In this document: in pieces, positions 54,345 to 61,823 of the stretch | How the letters are laid out: each line of letters starts with the position of its first letter | Position numbering within the stretch: position 1 is the first letter of the stretch | From: Paucibacter sp. PLA-PC-4 | Lineage (GTDB): Bacteria > Pseudomonadota > Gammaproteobacteria > Burkholderiales > Burkholderiaceae_C | Length of the DNA: 64,000 bases | Reading direction: 5' to 3' | Assembly: GCF_026241155.1 (NCBI RefSeq) | Contig: NZ_JAPFGP010000017.1 | Location: 62,001-126,000, forward strand | Translations under genes and position numbers: made by a program | The notes under the pieces: generated by a model | What the model was told of the DNA's origin: nothing | Database searches by the model: none | The model's input: the letters and a program-made list of their open reading frames with translations, nothing else

Positions 54345-57300
54345 GCGGCGATGTGCTGCTGCTGGAGCAGCGCCTGCGTCGCGAGACCGAGGGCGAGGTG
54401 AGGTTCGATGCCGGCTCGCGCGGCCGCTATGCCACCGACGCTTCGATCTACCAGATCATGCCGCTGGGCGTGTTCGTGCCCAGGACCGAGCGCGACATCG
54501 CTACCGCGATCGCGATCGCCGCCGAGCTCAAGATTGCGGTGCTGCCGCGCGGCGGCGGCACCAGCCAATGCGGCCAGACCATCGGCGCGGCCCTGGTGAT
54601 CGACAACAGCAAGCACTTTCGCCGCGTGCTGAGCGTCGATATCGAGAATCGCCGCGCCACTGTCGAGCCGGGCCTGGTGCTGGACCATCTCAATGCGCAG
54701 CTGAAAGCCCATGGGCTTTGGTATCCGGTCGATGTGTCGACCAGCGCCCAGGCCACGCTGGGCGGCATGGCCGGCAACAACTCCTGCGGCTCGCGCTCAA
54801 TCGCCTACGGCAATATGGTGCACAACGTGGTCGGGGCCAGCGCCTGGCTGTCTGACGGCTCGCTCTTGGATTTCGGGCCGGTGTCAGGCCTTGCCGCTGG
54901 CCGCGCTGCCGGAATCGCCGACTTCGTGCGCGGTCTGGCGCTGAGCCATCGCGCTGAGCTGGCCGAGCACTGGCCCAAGGTGATGCGGCGCGTCGGTGGC
55001 TACAACCTTGACATTTTCGACTGCCAGAACGAGCGGCCTTACACGTCCGACGCCAGCGTCAATCTGGCCCACCTGCTGATTGGCTCGGAGGGCACACTGG
55101 CATACACCCGAAGCCTGACGCTGCAGCTGTCGGAGCTGCCGCGCGCCAAGGTGCTGGGTGTGGTCAATTTCGAGAGCTTTCATGCGGCGATGGATGCGGC
55201 CCAGCACATCGTCAAGCTGGGCCCCAGCGCGGTCGAACTGGTCGACCGCACGATGATAGAGCTGAGCCTGGCCAACCCGGCCTTCAAACCGACGATTGAG
55301 ACCGCGTTGATCGGCCGTCCGGCAGCTATCTTGCTGGTCGAGTTCTCGGGCCCGGACAAGCCGCCCCTGCTCAGGCAGCTGGCCGAGCTGGTCGAGCTGA
55401 TGGACGAGCTCGGCCTGCCTGGTACGGTGGTGGCTATGGCCGACGAGGCGCCGCAGAAAAACCTCTGGGAGGTACGCAAGGCCGGGCTCAACATCATGAT
55501 GAGCCTGAAGGGCGACGGCAAGCCGGTGTCTTTCATCGAAGACTGCGCGGTGCCGCTGCAGCATCTGGCCGAGTACACCGATGCGCTGACCGAAGTATTC
55601 GCCAAGCACGGCAGCCGCGGCACCTGGTATGCCCATGCCTCGGTCGGCACCCTGCATGTGCGGCCCATCTTGGACATGCGCCGCGAAGGCGCACTGAAGA
55701 TGCGGGCGATGGCCGAGGAGGCCTCGGCCCTGGTGCGCAAGTTCAAGGGGGCTTACAGCGGCGAGCATGGCGACGGCCTGTGCCGCGGCGAATGGATTGA
55801 ATGGCAGTTCGGCCCCAAGCTCAATGAGGCGTTCCGTGCGATTAAGAACCATCTGGACCCGGCGGGCCTGTTCAACCCTGGCAAGATCATCGATCCGCCG
55901 AAGATGGACGAAGGCGCGCTGTTCCGCTTCCCGCCGGCCTCGACACCCAAGCCCTACCGCACGATCGCGCTGAAGCCGGCGCTGGACTGGTCGGCCTGGA
56001 ATGTGCAGAACGATCCGATCACCGAGGCCACGACAGCGCCCGGCAGCGGCGGCGACAGCACCGGCGGCCTGGCCAAGGCGGTCGAGATGTGCAATAACAA
56101 CGGCCACTGCCGCAAGTTCGACGCGGGCACCATGTGCCCCAGCTACCGCGTGACCCGCGACGAGCAACACCTGACCCGCGGCCGCGCCAACACGCTGCGG
56201 CTGGCGCTGTCAGGTCAGTTGGGGCAGGGGGCCTTTACCGGCGAGGCGATGGCCCAGACGATGGAGTTGTGCGTCGGCTGCAAAGGCTGCAAGCGCGACT
56301 GTCCCACCGGCGTCGACATGGCGCGCATGAAGATCGAGTTCCTGTCTCACTACAAGGCCAGGCACGGCCGGACGCTGAAGGACCGCCTGGTTGCCGCGCT
56401 GCCTGACTACGTGGCCTGGGGTGCGCGCGCGCCCTGGCTCTTCAATCTGCGCCTGCCCGGGTTGACCGAGAAATTGTTTGGCTTCTCGGCCAAGCGCAGC
56501 CTGCCACGCTGGCGCAGCGACACCTTTTGGCGAGGGCCGCAGGAGGAGCTGTTCTCCTCGCTTGAGGCCACGCTGGCTGCCGGGGCGAAGGCCGCGGTGC
56601 TCTTCGTCGACACCTTCAACGGCAGCTTCGAGAGCGAGAACGCGCTGGCTGCCGCCCGCGTGCTGAAGGCGGCTGGCTACACGCTGCACCAGGTTCGCAA
56701 GGACGGCGGCCACCATTGCTGCGGCCGCACCTATCTCGCGAGCGGTCAGGTCGATGAGGCCAAGGCGAGGGCGGGTGCGCTGATCAAGGCGCTGCTGCCG
56801 CTGGCCCAGGCCCGCATCGCGGTAGTGGGCCTGGAGCCCTCTTGCCTGCTGACCTTGCGCGACGAGGCCTTGGTGATGGGCCTGGGCGAACCGGCCCAGG
56901 TCGTCGGCGCTCAGGCCTTGATGTTCGAGGAGTTCATCGCCCGCGAGGCCAAGGCCGGCCGCTTTGATCTGACGTTCAAGCCCGCAAATGCGCCGATCCT
57001 GCTGCATGGCCATTGCCATCAGAAGGCCTTTGGCGCGGTCGCGCCCATCCTCGAAGTGCTGCGACTGATCCCCGGCGCGAGCCCCGAGCTGATCGAGAGC
57101 AGCTGCTGCGGCATGGCCGGCAGCTTCGGCTACGAGGCCGAGCATTACGAGGTGTCGATGCAGATGGCCGAGCTGAGCCTGCTTCCGGCCATCCGCGCTC
57201 GGCCCGAGGCCATCGTTGTGGCCGACGGCACCAGCTGCCGGCATCAGATCAAGGACGGCACGCAGCGCGAGGCCGTCCATGTGGCGCGGCTGCTGGAGCG

Positions 57301-57394
57301 GCTGATGTTGACCCCCGCATCTGCGGGGGGTGCCGGCCATGATTCAGGTGACAGCAAGGCCAATTCCGTCGCTTCGGGGCTCGCCGCGCCTTGA
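54341..57394 (+). CDS. FAD/Fe-S D-2-hydroxyacid dehydrogenase (YdiJ-like)
   Basis: 1017-aa flavin and iron-sulfur oxidoreductase of the length of E. coli YdiJ, a D-2-hydroxyglutarate dehydrogenase. Order: FAD_binding_4 (AVLPRGGGTSQCGQTIGAAL, TLGGMAGNNSCGSRSIAYG), FAD-oxidase C domain (GAYSGEHGDGLCRGEW, PAGLFNPGKI), a ferredoxin-like region (NNNGHCRKFDAGTMCPSYR, VGCKGCKRDCPTGVDMARMK) and CCG cysteine-rich domains (HHCCGRTYLASGQ, SSCCGMAGSFGYE). It should oxidise a D-2-hydroxy acid and pass electrons to the respiratory chain. Lactate, glycolate and 2-hydroxyglutarate are all possible. It is translationally coupled to the GntR gene. Confidence 0.88.
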   Translation: MSGDVLLLEQRLRRETEGEVRFDAGSRGRYATDASIYQIMPLGVFVPRTERDIATAIAIAAELKIAVLPRGGGTSQCGQTIGAALVIDNSKHFRRVLSVDIENRRATVEPGLVLDHLNAQLKAHGLWYPVDVSTSAQATLGGMAGNNSCGSRSIAYGNMVHNVVGASAWLSDGSLLDFGPVSGLAAGRAAGIADFVRGLALSHRAELAEHWPKVMRRVGGYNLDIFDCQNERPYTSDASVNLAHLLIGSEGTLAYTRSLTLQLSELPRAKVLGVVNFESFHAAMDAAQHIVKLGPSAVELVDRTMIELSLANPAFKPTIETALIGRPAAILLVEFSGPDKPPLLRQLAELVELMDELGLPGTVVAMADEAPQKNLWEVRKAGLNIMMSLKGDGKPVSFIEDCAVPLQHLAEYTDALTEVFAKHGSRGTWYAHASVGTLHVRPILDMRREGALKMRAMAEEASALVRKFKGAYSGEHGDGLCRGEWIEWQFGPKLNEAFRAIKNHLDPAGLFNPGKIIDPPKMDEGALFRFPPASTPKPYRTIALKPALDWSAWNVQNDPITEATTAPGSGGDSTGGLAKAVEMCNNNGHCRKFDAGTMCPSYRVTRDEQHLTRGRANTLRLALSGQLGQGAFTGEAMAQTMELCVGCKGCKRDCPTGVDMARMKIEFLSHYKARHGRTLKDRLVAALPDYVAWGARAPWLFNLRLPGLTEKLFGFSAKRSLPRWRSDTFWRGPQEELFSSLEATLAAGAKAAVLFVDTFNGSFESENALAAARVLKAAGYTLHQVRKDGGHHCCGRTYLASGQVDEAKARAGALIKALLPLAQARIAVVGLEPSCLLTLRDEALVMGLGEPAQVVGAQALMFEEFIAREAKAGRFDLTFKPANAPILLHGHCHQKAFGAVAPILEVLRLIPGASPELIESSCCGMAGSFGYEAEHYEVSMQMAELSLLPAIRARPEAIVVADGTSCRHQIKDGTQREAVHVARLLERLMLTPASAGGAGHDSGDSKANSVASGLAAP

Positions 57395-57494
57395 CGCACG
57401 GCGGCATTGCTTTAGATTGTGGCAGCGCACCTCCGTCACTCGAGACAGGTCGTGCGGTCCGGATCCTGTTCTCGATAGTCAAGAAGGAAGAAAC

Positions 57495-58184
57495 ATGAAA
57501 TTGCTGCTCTCCGCCGCCGCCTTGGGTCTCGCGCTGGGCGCCTCCTCGGCCTCGGCACTGGTCGTGCAAGACAACGGTGCCTACACGCTGAGCTACGACG
57601 AAACCACATCGCTGGGCTACCTCTCGTCTTCGTTCAGCAGCTCCGACAACACCTACGGATTCAGCTGGAATCTGAACACCGGCGTCCAGGCCATCAGCAC
57701 CGGTGGGTCGACGGTCAATGCCTTCAGCCTTCCCGACTTCGTCCTGAGCGCGAACTCCGGCTATGTGCTGGGCGGCAATGTCAGTGCCTTCCTCGGCAAT
57801 CTGGTGTTCAACCAATTCGGTGCTGGTGCCAGCACCGGCGCCACGGTCAGCGCCGTGATCTCAGTCGACGGCGGCCCGGCGATGGCTTTCGGCGGCCCGC
57901 TGGATCAGGTGACCGGCGCCGCCAGCGGCGATTTCACGACTGGGTACTTCTCGGTCGAGACCAGCCAGGCCTTCGGCAACTTCAGCAGCCTCACCGTCAG
58001 CGATGTGACGCTGACCTTGTCAGCCGAGGGCGGCAACTTCGCCAGCATTGTCGGCCAGCAGCAGAATAAGCTGGAGGTCAGCTTCCAGGCTACCGCCGTG
58101 CCTGAGCCCGAAACCTATGCAATGCTGCTGTCGGGCCTGGCTGCGCTGGCCTGGGTGGCGCGCCGCCGTCGCCGTTGCGACTGA
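57495..58184 (+). CDS. PEP-CTERM sorting-domain protein
   Basis: 229-aa exported protein. Signal peptide MKLLLSAAALGLALGASSASA; a Ser/Gly/Thr-rich body of unknown function; and a C-terminal PEP-CTERM tail VPEPETYAMLLSGLAALAWV followed by a basic run. Such proteins are handled by an exosortase (EpsH/XrtA-type), which is not encoded in this window, and are linked to exopolysaccharide or surface assembly. GGAAGAA precedes the ATG at 57495; the longer frame is not supported. It is followed by a strong stem. Confidence 0.9.
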   Translation: MKLLLSAAALGLALGASSASALVVQDNGAYTLSYDETTSLGYLSSSFSSSDNTYGFSWNLNTGVQAISTGGSTVNAFSLPDFVLSANSGYVLGGNVSAFLGNLVFNQFGAGASTGATVSAVISVDGGPAMAFGGPLDQVTGAASGDFTTGYFSVETSQAFGNFSSLTVSDVTLTLSAEGGNFASIVGQQQNKLEVSFQATAVPEPETYAMLLSGLAALAWVARRRRRCD

Positions 58185-58222
58185 AGCTTTGATCCTCAAG
58201 GGCGTGTGCGTCACGCCCGAGC

Positions 58223-58246
58223 AAGAGGCTCCGAGGAGCCTCTTTT
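58223..58246. terminator. Bidirectional terminator between PEP-CTERM and amylase genes
   Basis: Perfect inverted repeat AAGAGGCTCC (58223-58232) and GGAGCCTCTT (58235-58244), with T's on the plus side and A's on the far side for the minus strand. It lies 38 bp after the PEP-CTERM stop and 5 bp from the stop of the convergent GH13 gene. Confidence 0.82.
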
Positions 58247-58249
58247 CAC

Positions 58250-60115
58250 TCATGGCTGCAGATCAAGCAGCAGGACCGAGCGGGCCGGCACGCGCAACGA
58301 ATCCCCGAGCGCATGGCGCGCGCCGGTCAGCGGGTCGTGACCCCAGGTGTTGGAACCCAGCGCCTCGCCGAAGCGCCGCGTGTCCAGCCGGGTCTCGCTA
58401 CCGTTCTTGTTCAACACCAGCATCACCGTTTGCGTGCCCAGCTGGCGAAACAGCACATAGCAACCCTGCTCGGGCGTGTAGTGAAGCAGCCGCCCGGCAT
58501 GCACGGCTTGCGAGCCTTTGCGCCAATTCAGGAGCCGTCGCAGCCAGGCCTGCGCCTCACGCTGTTGCGTGCTGAGTCCCTGTCCGCTGAAGCCGTTGAC
58601 GCTGTCGCCGGCCCAGCCGCCGGGGAAGTCGGCCCGCACCACGCCGTCGTCGCGCTGCCTGGGGCTTTGCATCAGCAGCTCGCTGCCGTAGAAGAACTGC
58701 GGGATGCGCCGCGTCACGGCCAGATAGGCCCACGCCATCTTGGTCAGCGCCAGCTCGCCGTTGAGCAAGGAGTGCAGGCGCGGCGTGTCGTGGTTGCCCT
58801 CGAACAGTACCAGCTTCGCCGGGTCCGGATAGACGAAGTCATGGGCCAGGGCCTCATAGAGCTTGATCAGCCCGCCGCCCTGATCTTCGGGCTCGCTGAG
58901 GCCGGCCAGCAGCGCGCCGTGCAGCGGGAAGTCCATCATGCTGGGCGTCTGCGAGACATAGCCGTCGTGGTTCTTCTTGCCGCGCTGCCAGTAGGACACG
59001 ATGGCCGGGTGCGGGCTCCATTCCTCGCCGACGATAGTGAGCCGGGGGTATTCTCGCATCAGCCGGGCCGACCAGGCTGCCAGGAAGTCCTTGTCGGAAT
59101 AGCTGTAGGTGTCGGTGCGGATGCCGCTGAGCCCAGCGTACTCGATCCACCACAAGCTCATCTGGGTCAGGTAGCTGGCCAGCAGCGGATGACGCTGGTT
59201 CAGGTCGGGCATCGTCGTGGTGAACCAGCCGTCGGTGAAGCGCTTGCGGTCGCTGGCGGCTGCATAGGGGTCGAGCAGACTGATGCGGGCGTGATGGGTT
59301 TCGGTATAGGCCGGCCATTGGTTGAGCCAGTCCGGGTCGGGCAGGTCGCGCATCCACCAGTGCGGGCCACCGATGTGGTTGAGCACGATGTCCTGGATCA
59401 CACCCAGGCCCTTGGTACGGGCCTCGACGACCAGTGCGCGGTAGTCCGCGTTGCTGCCGAAGCGCGGGTCGACCTTGTAGAAGTCGGTCGCGGCATAGCC
59501 GTGGTAGCTGTAGGCGGCGCTGTTGTTCTCGCTCAGCGGGGTCGGCCAGAGCTGCGTGAAGCCCATGGCGGCGATGTAGTCCAGATGCTGACGCAGTCCC
59601 TTCAGGTCGCCGCCATGCCGTCCGCCCGGAGATGCCCGGTCAATGCGCTCGGCCATGCCGGCGCGTGCTGTGAGCTCGGAGTCGCCCTGGGCAAAGCGAT
59701 CCGGCACCACCAGATAGATCGCGTCCTCGGGGCCAAAACCCTGGCGTTGAGCCGACCCGGGCTCGCGGGCCTGCAGGGCATAGCGCTGCGTCAGCACGGC
59801 CTTGCCCTGAGCGTTGTCGAAGTGCAGTTCGAGCTGGCCGGCCTGTGCGCGTTCGTCTAGTTGCAGGTCGAGGAACAGGTAGTTGGGGCTGGTGACCCGG
59901 CGCACCTTGCGCAGGCTGACGCCGGCATAGGGCTCAAGCCTGGGGTTCAGTTCGGCGATGCGCTCGCCATGCACCATCAGTTGCAGGCCGGGCTCGGCCA
60001 TGCCGACCCACCAGGAGGGCGGTTCGATGCGGGCGATGGTATGAGCGTGTGCTGTGTTCATCAGGAAGCTGGCGCCGAGGGCGAGCGCGGCCAGAGTGCT
60101 TGCGAGGATGTTCAT
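58250..60115 (-). CDS. Exported GH13 cyclomaltodextrinase/neopullulanase-like enzyme
   Basis: 621-aa enzyme with signal peptide STLAALALGASFLMNTAHA. An N-terminal beta domain (IARIEPPSWWVGMAEPGLQL) matches the cyclomaltodextrinase N domain. Barrel motifs: YLVVPDRFAQGD, DIVLNHIGGPHWW, SGIRTDTYSYSDKD (nucleophile Asp), LTIVGEEWSPHPA (acid/base Glu), FEGNHDTPRL. This resembles the SusA/periplasmic neopullulanase group acting on imported malto-oligosaccharides or cyclodextrins. Its start overlaps the stop of the upstream GH13 gene by 4 bp, so the two are co-transcribed. Confidence 0.92.
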   Translation of the reverse strand: MNILASTLAALALGASFLMNTAHAHTIARIEPPSWWVGMAEPGLQLMVHGERIAELNPRLEPYAGVSLRKVRRVTSPNYLFLDLQLDERAQAGQLELHFDNAQGKAVLTQRYALQAREPGSAQRQGFGPEDAIYLVVPDRFAQGDSELTARAGMAERIDRASPGGRHGGDLKGLRQHLDYIAAMGFTQLWPTPLSENNSAAYSYHGYAATDFYKVDPRFGSNADYRALVVEARTKGLGVIQDIVLNHIGGPHWWMRDLPDPDWLNQWPAYTETHHARISLLDPYAAASDRKRFTDGWFTTTMPDLNQRHPLLASYLTQMSLWWIEYAGLSGIRTDTYSYSDKDFLAAWSARLMREYPRLTIVGEEWSPHPAIVSYWQRGKKNHDGYVSQTPSMMDFPLHGALLAGLSEPEDQGGGLIKLYEALAHDFVYPDPAKLVLFEGNHDTPRLHSLLNGELALTKMAWAYLAVTRRIPQFFYGSELLMQSPRQRDDGVVRADFPGGWAGDSVNGFSGQGLSTQQREAQAWLRRLLNWRKGSQAVHAGRLLHYTPEQGCYVLFRQLGTQTVMLVLNKNGSETRLDTRRFGEALGSNTWGHDPLTGARHALGDSLRVPARSVLLLDLQP

Positions 60116-61668
60116 GGCTTGATGCGGTAGACAGCGACCGATCGGGCCGGGATGGGCGGCCCGCCCTGCGCATCGGTGCGCAGCCGCACCTGCCCGCGAG
60201 GATAAACGGCCTGCAGCCTGGCCCCGGCCGGCAGGTTCATGTGGGGCGTCGGCGCCGCCTGCGCACCGTAGTTGATCACGACCAGGGCCTGCTCGCGCCC
60301 CAGCCGGCGCCGAAAGCTCATGACCTGACCCTCGACCTGGGCCGCCTCGTAGCTGCCGCGGGCGATAGCGGGCAGGGTGTTGCGCAACCTCAGCATGGCT
60401 TTGTAGAAGTTCAGCAGGGAGTTGGGGTCTGCAGCCTGGGCGGCAGCGTTATGGCTGGCGGCATTCGGTGACGGTTGGCGATAGGGCTCAGCGCTGCTGA
60501 AGCCGCCGTCGGCGTGCCAGCTCATCGGGCCGCGCAAGGGTTCGTCGCCGGGCAGGCCGGGGATGCCAGCCATGCCGATCTCCTCACCGTAGTAGATGAA
60601 GGGGGTGCCGGGCATCAGCAGATAGCTGGCGGCGGCCAGCTTGTAAGCGGCCTCGTCGCCGGCCAGTTGGTCCCAGATGCGCGCGCCGGCAAAGATGTCA
60701 TGGTTTGCCAGCATGGTCGCCATCGTCGGCGGCGCCGTCTTGAAGTAATCGGCCACGGCCTGGATGGCGGCCGGCTCGCCGCGCGCGGCCTTGATGATCT
60801 GCCGCTCCAGGCCGAAGGCAAAGGCACTGCCGCAGACCGCCGGGTCGGCATAGACCTGTGGATTCGCAGTTGCCTCGCAGACGACATGCCGTTGTCGGTA
60901 GCCCTTGATCAGCTCCTGAAAGGACTTGGTCAGGCGCCGGCTCTCGGGCTGGTCGTTCCACTCGATGGCATTGGTCTCGACCAGATGCGGCACGGCGTCG
61001 AGTCGGAAGCCGTCCAGGCCGCGATTGAGCCAGAAGCGCAGGCTGTTGATGTGATAGTCCCGCACGAGTGGGTTGTTCAGATTGAAGTCTGGCATCGTGG
61101 GGCCGAACGTGGCGAAATAGCTGCCGGTCGGCGTCGCGGTCCAGGGGTTCTGACCCCATATGTCCCAGCCGCCCGGGGTCTCCTGCTGCCAGACAAACCA
61201 GTCGCGGTAGGGGCTGGCCGGGCTTCGCAGGGCCTGCTGGAACAGTGGGTGAGCAGCTGCGCTGTGATTGATCACATAGTCGATGATGACGCCGATGCCG
61301 CGCCGGTGCGCTTGACGGATGAACTCATCGAAATCGGCCAGGCTGCCGTATTGCGGCTCCAGCGCGCGGAAATCGGTCGTTGCATAGCCGTGGTCGCGGT
61401 CGGCGCTGGCGGTGATAGGCATCAGCCAGATACCTTTGATGCCCAGCGCCTGCAGATAGTCCAGCCGCGCCGTCAGACCACGCAGATCTCCGATGCCGTC
61501 GCCATCGCTGTCCTGGTAGCCACGCACAAAGATCTCGATAAAGGCGCCGTGCTGCCAGCCTGGCGCCAGGCGGCTGCCGGGGTCGCGGGCTGGCACGGGG
61601 CCGAGATCCGTGGCCACGGCGGCCGCGCTGCCGCCCATCGCTACGGCCAGGAGGATGGTTCTGATCAT
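60112..61668 (-). CDS. Exported GH13 alpha-amylase
   Basis: 518-aa GH13 enzyme with an N-terminal signal (MIRTILLAVAMGGSAAAVAT). Barrel motifs: FVRGYQDSDGDGIGDLRGL (calcium-type loop), GVIIDYVINHSAAAHP, LDGFRLDAVPHLVE (nucleophile), HVVCEATANPQVY (acid/base), LANHDIFAGARIWD. The C-terminal beta domain ends with RSVAVYRIKP. No clear ribosome binding site precedes the ATG at 61668, and an operator-like site begins only 12 bp upstream, so the leader may be very short. It degrades alpha-1,4-glucans, probably in the periplasm or outside the cell. Confidence 0.92.
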   Translation of the reverse strand: MIRTILLAVAMGGSAAAVATDLGPVPARDPGSRLAPGWQHGAFIEIFVRGYQDSDGDGIGDLRGLTARLDYLQALGIKGIWLMPITASADRDHGYATTDFRALEPQYGSLADFDEFIRQAHRRGIGVIIDYVINHSAAAHPLFQQALRSPASPYRDWFVWQQETPGGWDIWGQNPWTATPTGSYFATFGPTMPDFNLNNPLVRDYHINSLRFWLNRGLDGFRLDAVPHLVETNAIEWNDQPESRRLTKSFQELIKGYRQRHVVCEATANPQVYADPAVCGSAFAFGLERQIIKAARGEPAAIQAVADYFKTAPPTMATMLANHDIFAGARIWDQLAGDEAAYKLAAASYLLMPGTPFIYYGEEIGMAGIPGLPGDEPLRGPMSWHADGGFSSAEPYRQPSPNAASHNAAAQAADPNSLLNFYKAMLRLRNTLPAIARGSYEAAQVEGQVMSFRRRLGREQALVVINYGAQAAPTPHMNLPAGARLQAVYPRGQVRLRTDAQGGPPIPARSVAVYRIKP

Positions 61669-61679
61669 TGTCTAGAATA

Positions 61680-61694
61680 TGTAGCTAAATTACT
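61680..61694. promoter_or_regulatory. Operator-like site TGTAGC-TAA-ATTACT before alpha-amylase
   Basis: Degenerate member of the TGTAG(T/C)-N3-(A/G)(C/T)TACA family, 12 bp from the amylase start codon on the minus strand. Confidence 0.42.
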
Positions 61695-61778
61695 TGTTTA
61701 GCGATTTGTATGGCGGCAGCATAGGAGAAAAGTTGATCTATTGGAAGCTATTGGTGAAAGTTGCTAGGATGTTATTAA

Positions 61779-61793
61779 TGTAGTTTTGCTACT
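61779..61793. promoter_or_regulatory. Operator-like site TGTAGT-TTT-GCTACT before pullulanase
   Basis: Complete TGTAGT half-site plus a near-complete second half, 31 bp upstream of the pullulanase GTG start. Nearly the same as the site at 11592-11606. Confidence 0.48.
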
Positions 61794-61823
61794 ATTTTGA
61801 GAATGAGACATAAGGAGCAAGCC

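Larger units (their letters stand above)
61669..61823. other. Divergent promoter region of amylase and pullulanase genes
   Basis: 155 bp, AT-rich, between divergent GH13 genes. It carries two degenerate operator-like sites of the window's starch family, one close to each gene. Sigma-70 hexamers could not be assigned with confidence. Confidence 0.5.

Noticed and set aside
54884-56170. 428-codon minus-strand frame opposite the FAD/Fe-S dehydrogenase
   Set aside because: Shadow of a gene with full FAD and Fe-S motifs.
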